Below, piece after piece: positions 9,885 through 23,400 of a stretch of 64,000 bases of DNA; within the stretch, counting starts at the first letter, position 1; every line of letters starts with the position of its first letter. The stretch covers positions 186,001 to 250,000 of the forward strand of contig JAPNXP010000013.1 in assembly GCA_028753945.1 (NCBI GenBank). Direction: 5' to 3'. The notes below the pieces were generated by a model. It made no database searches. It was not told the DNA's origin and saw only the letters and a program-made list of their open reading frames with translations. This DNA comes from Hexactinellida sp. DTS-2022. Its lineage: Eukaryota; Porifera; Hexactinellida. A program made the translations under genes and the position numbers.

Positions 9885-12800
9885 ATGAAAATTGATATTT
9901 CAACTATCCTCATTATTTTGGTAAGTGTATACACAATTGGTACTCCAGATTCTGAAATATATACGTTTATATTATTCGTGTAAATTGATCAGTACATTAA
10001 TTAAACCATTCGTATAAATTTGTGATCTAGATAATACTATCTCAATTTGAAAATTATGCTATTCCAATTACTATAGATTTTGTCCTCCACGACTATACCC
10101 CTGCTCAAATCCGGTAAGTATACAACAAATATAGTGCTTTATGAACTTGCAAATAGTAGTTATTTATATCTCTCTTAGATTATATTATTGAGAATATTAC
10201 AGTCTTGAACTCAACATCAACAGAACTAAACATTTCCTGGACTGTTCTTACTAATCAATCGATAAGTTTGATTGAGTACTACAATATCACACTCCAACCC
10301 TACATTATTTTGAATACCACTCTGGTATTTCAAGTATTCCCCCTTCAAGTTATAAACCTTACAAATAACACATTTGAATTTAAAGTCAACGGCCTAGAAG
10401 AATTTATAAGCTACAACATTAGAGTTATAATTGTTACTTTTGCTGCAGAGGTATTTACCTCCAGAGCATCAACCAATGCAACCACAAACAAAGCAGGTAA
10501 ACTCCTTACTTTTCGACTTTTGAATTGCAGATTTTAATTCTATGAATCTATTTTACAGCTCCAACTGGTGCTCCACAGAACATAATGTCGTTAGCAATAT
10601 GCTCTACTACAATTCAGGTATACTGGTACCCCCCTCCTTCAATAGATCAGAACGGACTTATCATACAATACACACTCATCTATGTTGGAACTTTTTTTAA
10701 TAACTCAAACGGCTCTGTTGATATCAACGCAACTGGTGGGTATCCGGCCACTTCACTGCAAGGTCCTCACAACATCACTGGACTGCATGAGTACAACAAT
10801 TACACTATAGAGATTAGAGCTGTGAATGCAATATGCAATGGTCCATTATCTGCAATAGTAACTCAACTCACAAACCAAGCAGGTACAATATATGTATAAT
10901 TTTTAGAAATATTATACGGGAAATTTAATAATAAACAGCTGTTCAACTATTCTTATAACATTTAGCACCAGATGCTTCCCCGCTTAATCTAATTGGAAGA
11001 ACAGTCAACTCAAGTACAATATGCTTAACCTGGTTACCGCCCCCTGGGGTTAACCAGAATGGACCAATTACCCAGTACAACATCTCATACACTGGTATTC
11101 AGTTTGACACCTCACTCCGATTCATTATATTCGTAGTGTCCCCAGTACTATACCCTGCTATCTCAGTACAGTACTCGTACAATCTGACTGGGCTAGAAGC
11201 CTACACTGATTATAATATTACAATCAGTGCTATTAACGGAGCTGGCATTGGACCTACAACAGTACCAGTTCAAGCAACAACTTCGGCAGAAGGTATGTTA
11301 TAACCTATCCCAATATTATACCCTACAAAGTACAGTATTGATATACTCTATTATATTAGCCCCCGATGCTGCTCCAATTAATGTCACAGCAATTGCAATC
11401 GATTCAACTAGAATACAAGTGTCATGGGCGCCCCCTCCTCCCATCAACCATAACGGAGAGATCTCGTCCTATAACATTACATTCTTTGGATTCCCATTCG
11501 ACACTGCCCCACAGTTCTACATTAACTACATTGTCTCTGGTTACCCGGACAATACGACTTATACTCGTATTTTAATTGGGCTGCAAGAGTACAACAACTA
11601 CACTATTAGCATCAGTGCTGTTAATACAGTTGGGAAAGGTCCGGCTAGCCAAGGAATAACTGTCCTTACAGGGATTGGGGGTAAGTTATTCTAATATTCT
11701 TACAACAAATTATATATTCACTAAATTATATTAATTACAAACAGCATCTGATCAACCGCCACAGAGCCTGGCAACTCGCCCTATTAATGCTACGAGTATC
11801 GTTGTCTCCTGGGCGCCGCCTCCACCTCCCAACCAGAATGGACCTATTCTATCCTACAACATTACTTACAGAGGTGTTATTTATGACACAACTCTGAGGA
11901 GTGTTCTCTTTCAAGTGGCACAGCCTACTTACCCAACAAACTCGACAGGCCAAGTAACAATAAGGAAACTATCTGAGTATACAGACTACACAATTGGTGT
12001 AACTGCTGTTACACTGGGTGGGATAGGAATATTCGGTTTCACGCGACAGAGAACTGATGAAGCAGGTAGTTACATTGTATGTTGCAATTACAGTACAACC
12101 TGGTTAATACGAACACCAACGGACAGTGAAAATATATTCGCTTTATCCGGAGTGAATAGCCATTGTAGGAACCTGATATTCGCACTAACGAGGTTCTACT
12201 GTATATTGATGTGTTAACAGAAGTTGGCTGTTTTTATACTGTCTTTAGCTCCTACTAGCTCTCCCTTCATAATTCAAATAAGTTCTATCTCCGCTACTGA
12301 GATTAGCATTTCCTGGACCCCTCCCTTGAACACGGACCAGAACGGTATCATTACACGCTACGTTATCTACTACACCGCCTCGCTATTCAGCAACCTCACA
12401 CGTTACGTCACATATCGTGTGGACAGCCCTACTTATCCTGACACGGGCACTTACACAGAGAGTATTATTGGCCTAGAAGAGTATGTTCTATATAACTTCA
12501 GTATACAAGCCTTTACAGCTGTAGGAGCGAGTCCAACTAGTTTCGAAGAGACAATTAAAACTACACAAGCAGGTTACAAACTTAGATATTTGTTGTTATC
12601 CAAATATACTACAATGTTTAATAACCATATTTTAGTGCCAGGTGCTCCTGTGTTACTGACAGTAACGCCATTAAACTCTTTGGAAGTCACTGTACAGTGG
12701 AAACATCCGGATAAAATTGACCAGAATGGACCTATTGTGGAGTATCACATCGGCTACATTATATCAATGAGCTCTGTTGAAATTGAGTTTTATCTGCCAA

Positions 12801-13735
12801 CCCCAATTATCTACCCAGCTGATCCTAGCGTTCCATTAAATGCTACAGTCACAGTTGGGTTAGAACAAGGTGTGTACGTTTGGTATGTCACAGCTGAAAA
12901 TGGGGCTGGAATCAGTGCGAAAAGTAACAACATAACGAGAACAGTCTCAAACAATGGTAGGTACAAATATAGCATTAGGAGAATACGGTTACAAATGATA
13001 ATGGTTTGAATTATTAATTATTATTATTTAGCTCTGTCTATCGCTGCAATCTCAATCACAGCTTCAATAGGCGGATGCTGTCTCATAGTTATTCTCCCCA
13101 TTGCATTGATATACGCTACTGTATTGATACTGCTATACTGCAGGAGGTCAAGAACAACAAAGATTAATACAATCGAAGCCACGACAGTAGAAATGAAATC
13201 AAGAACCATTTTCTCAAATCAGTGCGGTCTGAAGGAATTAGAGAAGCAAGAGGTTACAAGGGAAGAAATATATGCAGTCATCGGAGACAATCAGTTTTCC
13301 AGTGAAAGTGCTGCTGGAGGCTCTGTTGTTGTAACTGTTGAGAATCCTATAGAAATTCCTAAAGATGATATGGAACTAGAAATCCCTATAGAAGATGAAT
13401 TGAGACTTGAAATCCCTAAAGATGAAGTGAGAATTGAAATTCCTAAAGATGAAGTAGGATTAAAAATCCCTGAAACGGATGAAGAAGGACTTTCGACCAG
13501 CCTCCCGATAGGAAACGAAGGAAGAGACCCCCCTACTGTAGTGATTACTGCAGCTGATATATCAGGCGGTTACATCAGTGAAGAAATAGTAAATGACGAA
13601 AGCAAACTTATGGAGAATACTGAGGAACACTCCCTAGGTACAGTAGGGCCTGGGGAAATGCCATTAGGAGATGAAGACTCAGAGCACTTCTATGATGACA
13701 CTGCACAAGACCAGGAGAGTCAGGTATGGATTTAG
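9885..13735 (+). CDS. Seven-FN3 single-pass membrane receptor, acidic-repeat tail
   Basis: Ten exons: 9885-9920, 10077-10113 (together the signal peptide), 10179-10496, 10559-10882, 10966-11292, 11360-11680, 11745-12065, 12249-12572, 12636-12956 (one FN3 domain each), and 13032-13735. Lengths sum to 1011 codons. Every FN3 exon is bounded by phase-1 introns, the pattern of exon shuffling. FN3 signatures are W-x-P-P near strand B-C, DQNG, and GLxEYxxY before SAxNxxG. The last exon has a TM helix (SIAAISITAS through LILLYC) and a 180-residue tail containing four copies of an EIPKDE-like repeat. No catalytic domain is present, so an adhesion or recognition role is the likely one. The last codons overlap a possible donor (CAG|GTATGG, 13725-13730), so a longer isoform is possible. 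It is a divergent relative of the minus-strand genes that follow. Confidence 0.85.
12091..12201. mobile_element. Short TIR element, Tigger/pogo-like (111 bp)
   Basis: Begins CAGTACAACCTGGTTAATAC and ends with the near reverse complement, flanked by TA on both sides. The internal GAACACCAACGGACAGT block is shared with elements near 50.8, 56.4 and 63.2 kb. It lies in the intron between FN3 exons 7 and 8 of this gene. Non-autonomous. Confidence 0.8.
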
Positions 13736-14323
13736 TGAATACATGTGTTTGGGTAATTGTAATAGCAAATGGCATTCCACGAAATTTCTTTTTTAATAGG
13801 TAAACTTGCTATTAGAGGAACAAAATTAACATTATAAACTCGCTTGGGGATTGAAAATAACTTGCAAAGAGCAATTACTATTGGCGAACACCACTGTAAT
13901 TAATAAAAAATTGTTTGTAAGAATACACAAATGTATGCATTATTTCGAGTTATTTTATTATATTTATTTTCCTGTAGATAATCTGATGTTAATTTCCACA
14001 TATCTTTATGTTCCCCCACAGTTTGATGCAATATTATTTCAGAATAAAGAGTTAATTATTATTGTTATTATTGTTGCTGTCTTGTTGTAAAGAGATTCTT
14101 AAATTTGTTGATTATATGTAATTATTTTTCGAGATTATTTGTGATTAAATCTAATATACTACAATCTTTACTTCAAGCAGTAGAAATGTATTTTAATATA
14201 TTCAAAGCATATATCAGAGGGAAACGAGGATAAATAATAGATATACAAAACAAGTTCCTTAGTAATGTTGAAGAATATATACTTAGTAATGTTGAAGAAT
14301 ATTTACAGTAGTCAGTTAGTTAA
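13736..14323. other. Convergent intergenic spacer
   Basis: About 590 very AT-rich bases between the stop codons of the plus-strand FN3 gene and the first minus-strand FN3 gene. A short duplication (CTTAGTAATGTTGAAGAATAT at 14258-14301) is the only structure seen. The small ORF at 13851-14090 has random composition and is not called. Confidence 0.5.
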
Positions 14324-16547
14324 TCAAACATCAGTAGTATCTGGAGGAAGTGAATTATTGGATTCATGCTCTACAAGAGCGATGGAGCTCTGGGGCCTAA
14401 CTTTTTCTTTTTTAGGAGAAACTTCAATGCTAGTCTGATTCTTTTGACGAGAATTCCATAAAAAATAGAATAAATATATACAGGCAATTACAATGATTAT
14501 CAATATTATTCCAATTAGAATAAAAATAGGAATCAAGATACAAACCAGACATATGTCACGAAAAGCTAGGTCACTGGAGGCTAGAAGAATATATATCATA
14601 AATAATATAAAATAAATAAAAAACAAAATAAAGATGTAGTAAAAACTTACGTGTATAAGACACTTGCACTGTGGTAGAAGAACTCTGTGTGGGAGCAATC
14701 GTAGTGCTTGGTACTGTAGAGAATCAAGTAATTTGCAGATAATTTAATTAATAGAATACTTACTCGGTAGAGTCTCAGCTGTGACAACTGAAGACTGCAT
14801 TCCTTCACCAACACTGTTCACAACAGACACACGTACAGAGTATAGAGTGCTAGCAGCTAGCCCGGTTAATGACAGCTGGTAAGGTCCTGTGCTGTTGATG
14901 GGACTGTACACAACACTGTTGGAGTATCCGGGAGCGGAATAGTTTACATTGAATGATCTCAGCTGTCCATTCACAGTAGTGAGGTTAATACTCCACGATA
15001 CGTTCATCGTCTGGTGGGACACAACTGTTAGTGCTATGTTGATGGGAGCTCCACTGGGCACTGGTAGAATGGAATGGAATTATCAGCAATTATTGTAACA
15101 ATGTTGTAAATTGGTAGTACTCACGAGCAGAAGGAGATTTCCTTGTGATTGTCTGTGGGAGAGTGGAGCCCACTCCATTCCTCACACTGATATTCCAAGT
15201 GTAGAGGTAGTTAGGTTGCAAGTCTAGGATGACTATACCGCTACCAGCTGCCACATCAACCGATAGAACGGAAGTTGTATCGAGGGTAGAGTTGGGAGAG
15301 TTTGTGAATTCGAAGAGAGCACTGCTCAACAAGGACCCCACATATCCTATCGTGTAGCCCAACAGGGGACCGTTTAGGAACACAATTGAGACGATGGGGA
15401 CTGAGAAATTAATTGCTGTAGGAGTTTGACTCACAACGACTATTTCTGATGCGTTAAAGGGAACTGCATTTGGTGGAGCTAAACAATGCAGCTGGTAATT
15501 CAAATTGAAAATCAAATTTAGAATATTGTTACAACTATGGTTCTAATTAACCGCTACTCACCGACTACTGGTGTACTGACTGAGAGCGTTGTGCTAGCTG
15601 GACTCATACCAGCTCCATTTACAGCTACAACAGAGATTATATATGTAATGCCTTCTTCAACTCTAAACATTACAGTGTAAATTGTCTCAAACGGAATTGG
15701 GAAAATACCCATTATTTCGTATGACCGGTTATACGGTCCAAGAATTTCGTTATTTGCGAAGTCAATAATGAATCCGACAATCGGTCCACTCTGTTCTTGC
15801 TCCATAGGAGCTGACCACGTTACATTGATGGTAGTAGCATCCGCCACAGAAACAGATATCAGGTTGGGTACAGCAGACACTAATAGAATATACATTGTTT
15901 AAACTTAATTTGAATTCCAAGACAGGAACATATTATTACCTGCTTCATCAGTTCTATGAGTTTGCGTCAATGTATATAAGTAGCCCATGAGTCCTATAGT
16001 ACCATTGATACTAATATCATAATCAGTATATGGGAATAAACCAGTAAATGTAACATTTTGATCTACATAATTTGGATATATCCCAATGTTTGTTGTAATC
16101 TGAATTGTAGTAGAAGTTGAGCGTATTGATGAAACTGCTGTAACAGAATATGATGCAAGATCTGCCACCATCGGGCCAGACCAGTTAACTAGGATAGCTG
16201 TGGAATTAATCGAAACTATATTCACATCCAATACTGTCTCACCTAAGATGGACATTCATATTACAGTAAACAAACTAAAACATTTCAAAAATATATAACT
16301 CACCGCCACCTGAAGAAGGCTGGAATATGCTGCAAGTTACCTAAATTGAAATCAATTTTATTATTTTTGAATTAAGAAATTGATAATAAATTTTTTGTAG
16401 TATTTGTTGGTAAATGCATTATAATATTGTCTATGCAACTAGCAACAAATACTAAAAAGATTATTATTATTATTATTAATATTATTACTATTATTATACT
16501 TTAATACAACTTACAAGGCATAAGAGTATCAAATAGTTTCCATTCAT
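14324..16547 (-). CDS. FN3 receptor, family copy 1 (block I-II-III-IV)
   Basis: Eight exons in transcript order: 16515-16547 and 16304-16340 (signal peptide), 15940-16242 (FN3 type I), 15562-15879 (II), 15125-15478 (III), 14764-15060 (IV), 14651-14713 (Ser/Thr-rich stalk), 14324-14580 (TM and tail). Total 554 codons. All FN3 exons have phase-1 borders. The TM helix is extremely Ile-rich, and the tail shares EVSPKKEKV with the other copies and ends TTDV, a class I PDZ-ligand shape (T-x-V). This is the simplest member, with one copy of the four-exon block that is amplified in the next two genes. Its extracellular exons are more diverged than theirs. Likely a cell-surface adhesion or recognition protein; ligand unknown. 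Confidence 0.85.
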
Positions 16548-17406
16548 CTTCGTCTATCAAACTATTCCTTCAGAGTTCCATAAGTGTCTATTTATTCTCC
16601 TCCGATACATCATGCCATGTCTCTAAAATGACATCCTACACTTTAATGTGGTATAGGTATTCCTAATTGGTAATAGCAATTAGAATTGTCAAATTAAACA
16701 CTTTGAAATACTATTCCAAATTCCAAACTAGAGACCTAAGGCTTTTGATGTCTATTCGTATGATATTATTGTCTGGAATAGGAAACACGAGATCCTATTT
16801 AGTCTGAGGTTTGCTGATTGTAGATCTAGGTGAAAATAAATAAATTGAATATTTTTATATTAATCAAAGTCGAAATCCACCAAAGTAATTTAAAAACGAA
16901 ACTTATGAAAACCCATTGTCAGACCAGTTCTCAACTACCTGATGTTCAACGCTACTCAAAGCAATTTTATCATAGCTGAAATATGCTGTGTAATACTAAA
17001 ACAAAACAAAAAACATAAAACTAACAAAAGTTACAGTTGTACAAACCTAAGCGATCGAAAAGAACAGACTAGTCATTTGAATTAAAATCACAATCGATTT
17101 ACCGACATCAAAATTTATTACACGAATAACTGAAGTCAGCTATAAGCATAATAGTAACACGTTACGTAACGCAGGGACAAGCCCACTTCCTGGATAAATT
17201 AAGTAAGTTTGAACCGTCCCCTATAATATGGAAGAATCTCCAGAATCCAAGGTTGCAGTAAGAAAATAATTGTAAACTAGCACACAATAATAATTACATC
17301 AAAAGGAAGTAAACAAAACAACTAAATGAGAGTATATTGTTAAGAATATATAGTAATACAGAGAATGCATAGGAAATGCAAACTAACGTTCAATCTAAAG
17401 CTCCTG
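16548..17406. other. Intergenic spacer upstream of FN3 copy 1
   Basis: About 860 AT-rich bases. The right part (17150-17400) is recognisably duplicated at 25080-25330 and 26890-27030, where it again lies just downstream of an FN3-gene tail exon. It is therefore 3' flank carried along with each family copy. No gene seen. Confidence 0.6.
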
Positions 17407-20400
17407 TTAGACTTTAGTGTCTGCAACTTCGGACTCTGCTAAGGGAGGATTATCTGCCTCTCGATTTTTAAAATGCAACGAATCTTTAGCCTTTACCTCC
17501 TCCTTTTCAGGAGAGACTTCTGTCCTAGGAGGAGTTAACCTCTTCTCACGGGCATCCCACATGTAGTAGTAGAATAAAGCAATAAGTATTACCAATACTA
17601 GAAACACGACAAGAACGAACGCGCAAAGAGGAATCAAGATGCAAATCAGACAGTCATACTTAGGCAGCGGCTGAGCTAAGGAATATTGAGAATAATTAAA
17701 CTCAGGATTGTTTGATTTAAATCAAGTGATTTAAATCATTGATTTAAATCATGATTTAAATCAATGATTTTTATTAATAAAAATCATGATTTAAATCAAA
17801 AATCTGATTTTAATCTAAGAAGTCTGATTTAAATCAAAAAAGTCGGACTTTTTTTATTTAAATCAGATTTTTTATGTCTATTGTTTTTTGCGAAAAAAGA
17901 AAAGAAATACATTGATAATGAATCAAATTACATTGATAATGAGTCATTAACAATGTAATTAATCTATTAGCCAAATAATATACGCCAGTGTGATATAGAT
18001 TGCAAAAAAAAACAATTAAAATCAAAATTCTGATTTAAATCAAAAAAATCGGATTTAAATCAAAAAAATCGGATTTTTTTGATTTTTTAAAAAAAATCAT
18101 GATTTTTATCAACCCTGATTAAACTAGAGTTCATAACAATTGTTGTATATCTCAGTTTAACTTACGTGTAACAGTGGGAAAGAGGACGTTAAAGAAGGAG
18201 AAGTGGGGAGCTGTTTGCTACAAGGAAATACATTAATGATACTCACAGCAAACCCACACAGTCGATAATACGTACCCCTGTTCCGTTATAGAAGAGAACG
18301 TAAACACTGATTTCGTAGCTAGTACCAGGGTCCAGAGGGACATTGTTAACAGATATGCCGTTATATATAGTGGTACCTCCACTTCCTACAGTGTATGTAA
18401 AGTAGTTGGGGAGTTGGTTGAAGTAGGCATCACCGAGCAGTGCCTGCACACGAATAGTAGGAGCTCCATCCACTAGGATAGCTCCATCGAAAATGGAAGA
18501 GACAGAGTTGTATCTCTGAGTGAGACTGTAAGAAGAGAACACGGAGGGACTGCTGAAATCAGCTATCACGTAGATAACACTACAGAAGAGCAACATGCGT
18601 GCTAATACATATTATATGGAGTATTTTATAAACTTACGCAATGTTTGCAGTTGGGAATAATCGCTGAGTTGGAATGGTCACTTGCACTGTGGTAGAACTC
18701 TGTGTGGGAGTTGGTACTGTAGATAATCAAGTCATATGCAGAGAATTCAATACTTGTATGAATATAATGATTTTGCCCGGATGCGGTCTATTAAATCCGC
18801 TTAATTGACCGGTTAATGGATTTATCCGCTCAATAGAGGCAAAATCTCACCGATTTTAAGAATGGAATTACAGTTTGGCTTATAATATTTTCGATTAATA
18901 TAACTTCTCCGCTTATTCGGTCCAAAGCAACATGGACCCGAAGTGACTCTATTAAGCAGAGTCGACTGTATTTATACAATTGAATCAATTAATAAATTTA
19001 CTAGTCTTACCTGCTTCTGCAGTTCTCACTGACGTGACAACAGAACTCAATTGTCTTGGAGTCAGGCCACTGAGGTAGGTACCGTTAACTTGAATATCGT
19101 AATCAGTGTATGGGAATAACCCACCAAATACGACTATCTGGTCGACATAGTTTGGGAATACCCCAATGCCTGAATTTATATCGACTGTAACCGAAGTGCT
19201 CCGTGCAGCTGAACTAACGGTAACAGAGTAATTTTGAACTGCACCAATATTTGGGCCAGACCAAGTAAGGTTAAGAGCTGTTGAATTGATTGCCACAGCA
19301 CTCAAGTTAGATACACGAGGAGCTACAAAATATAGGAGAATAATTAGTAATTTATTTACATATTATTTCATAACAGATATACTCATGTGTTGGAAGTTAT
19401 GAAAGTTTTAATAATCAACAATGTATTGTTGTTATATTATTATTAATATTAAATGCGTATACTTACTCAGTAGAGTCTCAGCTGTGACAGCAGAAGACTG
19501 CATTCCTTCACCAACACTGTTCACAACAGACACACGTACCGAGTAGAGAGTGCTACCAGCTAGTCCGGTTAATGACAGCTGGTAAGGTCCTGTGCTGTTG
19601 ATGGGACTGTACACAACACTGTTGGAGTATCCGGGAGCGGAATAGTTTACATTGAATGATCTCAGCTGTCCATTCACAGTAGTGAGGTTAATACTCCACG
19701 ATACGTTTATCGTCTGGTGGGACACAACTGTTAGTGCTATGTTGATGGGAGCTCCACTGGGGACTGGTAGAATGGAATGGAATTATTAGCAAATATTTTA
19801 ACATTGTTGTAAATTGATAGTTACTTACGAGCAGAAGGAGATTTCCTTGTGATTGTCTGTGGGAGAGTGGAGCCCACTCCATTCCTCACACTGATATTCC
19901 AAGTGTAGAGGTAGTTAGGTTGCAAGTCTAGGATGACTATACCGCTACCAGCTGCCACATCAACCGATAGAACGGAAGTTGTATCGAGGGTAGAGTTGGG
20001 AGAGTTTGTGAATTCGAAGAGAGCACTGCTCAACAAGGACCCCACATACCCTATCGTGTAGCCCACCAGGGGCCCGTTTAGGAACACAATTGAGACGATG
20101 GGGACTGAGAAATTAATTGCTGTAGGCGTTTGACTCAATACGACTATTTCTGACGCAGCAAAAGGCACAACATTTGGTGGAGCTAAACAGAATATTTAGT
20201 AAATCTAGTGATTATTATTGTAATATTATTAATGGTTGACACACACTCACCAGCTGGTCCAGTAGTCGCTACAATACTTGGGCTGACTGAACCAATTCCA
20301 GCACCATTAATAGCTGCCACAGTAATATTGTACGTTATGGCTTCTTCAACTGTGAAATCCATCTCAAATTCAGCAATTAATGAAATCGGATAGCTCAATG

Positions 20401-23400
20401 CTGTGTCGAATGTCTGGTTATAAGGTCCTGTGATTATGTCATTTGAGAAATCAATGAGGAACCTCACAATCGGTCCATTCTGTACTGTGTCTAGCGGAGC
20501 CAACCATACTACGCGGATTTGAGTGGGACTTTGTGGAGTAGCGCTGGAGAGTCTTGGTGGTCCGGGAGCTATGAGAATATATTATAAATACTGCGTCTGT
20601 GAAAATACTCCCTTTGGGACGTGATTAAGATTAGATTTCAACGGCTTAATGAGAGGTGTTTAGGACTGTTTACTATACTTTGAATTGAGACATTGCAGTT
20701 GTGATATATATCGTATCACAGTTAATATAATTGCAATATAAATGTATTAAAATATAATTTCATTTGTATGAAGTATTTATACAATTGTTTGCATTAATAA
20801 ATTTTACTAGTCTTACCTGCTTCTGGAGTTCTCACTGACGTGACAACAGAACTCAATTGTCTTGGAGTCAGGCCACTGAAGTAGGTACCGTTAACATGAA
20901 TATCGTAATCAGTGTATGGGAATAACCCACCAAATACGACTATCTGGTCGACATAGTTTGGGAATACCCCAATGCCTGAATTTATAACGACTGTAACCGA
21001 AGTGCTCCGTGCAGCTGAACTAACGGTAACAGAGTAGTTTAGAACTACTGCACCAATATTTGGGGCAGACCAAGTAACGTTAAGAGCTGTTGAATTGATC
21101 GCTGCAGCATTCAAGTTAGATACACGAGGAGCTACATAATATAGGAGAATAATTAGTAACTTCTTTACTACAAAACACATACTATTTCATAGCAGATATA
21201 CTCACGAGTTGGAAGTTATGAAAGTCATAATTAATATTATACTACAGTAGAACTCGCTTAGTACGTACTCGGATAAGACGTACCAATTTATATTCCCAAT
21301 TAAATAAAATGTATGTATTTTAATTCGGTTAATACGTACTCTAGAAAACTATCAGCAGAACTCAGGTATTATTTTGTTTAAGTGAGTAGGTGACAACTAA
21401 AATACTTTAATCATATCGTTAGGTATGTTATATACTTGTATGCCATACATCGTTTCACATCATTGAACAAGTCATTATTTCGACTTGTGGATTATGCATA
21501 CGGATAAGACGTACCTCGGTTAGTACGTACTTTTTCTTGTCTCCTAAGGTGGTACGTCTTAACCGAGTTCTACTGTAGTATGTAATTGTTACTATATTAT
21601 GATTATTATTAAATACGTATACTTACTCAGTAGAGTCTCAGCTGTGACAGCAGAAGACTGCATTCCTTCACCAACACTGTTCACAACAGACACACGTACT
21701 GAGTATAGAGTGCTACCAGCTAGTCCGGTTAATGACAGCTGGTAAGGTCCTGTGCTGTTGATGGGACTGTACACAACACTGTTGGAGTATCCGGGAGCGG
21801 AATAGTTTACATTGAATGATCTCAGCTGTCCATTCACAGTAGTAAGGTTAATACTCCACGATACGTTCATCGTCTGGTGGGACACAACTGTTAGTGCTAT
21901 GTTGATGGGAGCGCCACTGGGGACTGGTAGAATGGAATGGAATTATTAGCAAGTATTTTAACATTGTTGTAAATTGATAGTTACTTACGAGCAGAAGGAG
22001 ATTTCCTTGTGATTGTCTGTGGGAGAGTGGAGCCCACTCCATTCCTCACACTGATATTCCAAGTGTAGAGGTAGTTAGGTTGCAAGTCTAGGATGACTAT
22101 ACCGCTACCAGCTGCCACATCAACCGATAGAACGGAAGTTGTATCGAGGGTAGAGTTGGGAGAGTTTGTGAATTCGAAGAGAGCACTGCTCAACAAGGAC
22201 CCCACATACCCTATCGTGTAGCCCAACAGGGGACCGTTTAGGAACACAATTGAGACGATGGGGACTGAGAAATTAATTGATGTAGGAGTTTCACTCAATA
22301 CGACTATTTCTGACGCAGCAAAAGGCACAACATTTGGTGGAGCTAAACACAATGTTAGTAAATCTATTGATTATTATTGTAATATTATTAATGGTTGACA
22401 CACACTCACCAGCTGGTCCAGTAGTCGCTACAATACTTGGGCTAGCTGAACCAATTCCAGCACCATTAATAGCTGCCACAGTAATATTGTACGTTATGGC
22501 TTCTTCAACTGTGAAAACCATCGCAAATTCAGCAATTAATGAAATCGGATAGCTCAATGCTGTGTCGAATGTCTGGTTATAAGGTCCTGTGATGATGTCA
22601 TTTGAGAAATCAATGAGGAACCTCACAATTGGTCCATTCTGTTCTAATGGTGGTGGAGCAAGCCATGCTACGCGGATTTGAGTGGGACTTTGTGCAGTAG
22701 CGCTGGAGAGTCTTGGTGGTCCGGGAGCTATGAGAATATATTATAATTTAGAAATACTGCGTCAGTGAAAATATTGCTATGGGACGTCATTAAGGCCAAT
22801 ATAATATTAATGACTTGTTTATCATCCCCGTCCGTCCCAAATTTTATCCCCCGTCCGGATATATTTTATTATTATCTTGAGAACATAATCGTACAGATAT
22901 TAAATATGAACTTGTGTAAAGTACGTATCAATTTTTTATTAGTCTTGTATTTTAGGGAATTTCTTTAATTATTTGGACATTTTCATGTTATTATCTAATT
23001 AAATCAAATATTAATATTAATTGTTTTGTATAGGATAATGTTATTTTGATATTAATGGAAATAAAAAATAAAAATAAAATCCCGTCCGCCGTCCCTATTT
23101 TCTGAAAAAATCCGTATGATAAACAATTAATTATTTAACCTGGCCTAAGTCCTAGTTCATTGGTTCTTAATGGGAGCTGTTTTTAAGCTGTTTACCCTAC
23201 TTTGAATTTGAGACATTGCAGTTGAGATATATATCATATCACAGTTAATATAATTGCAATGTAAATCTATTCAACTATAATTTCATTTGTATGATTTATT
23301 TATGTAGTTGTTTTCATTTTAATCAATTTACTAGTCTTACCTCCTTCAGCAGTTCTCACTGATGTCATAGCAGTAGGAATGTCTAATACACGAATACCGG

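Noticed and set aside
19821-22352. Repeated 64-residue ORFs (MEWAPLSHRQ type) beside each FN3 type III exon
   Set aside because: Out-of-frame shadows reading across the III/IV intron; they recur only because the exons are duplicated.
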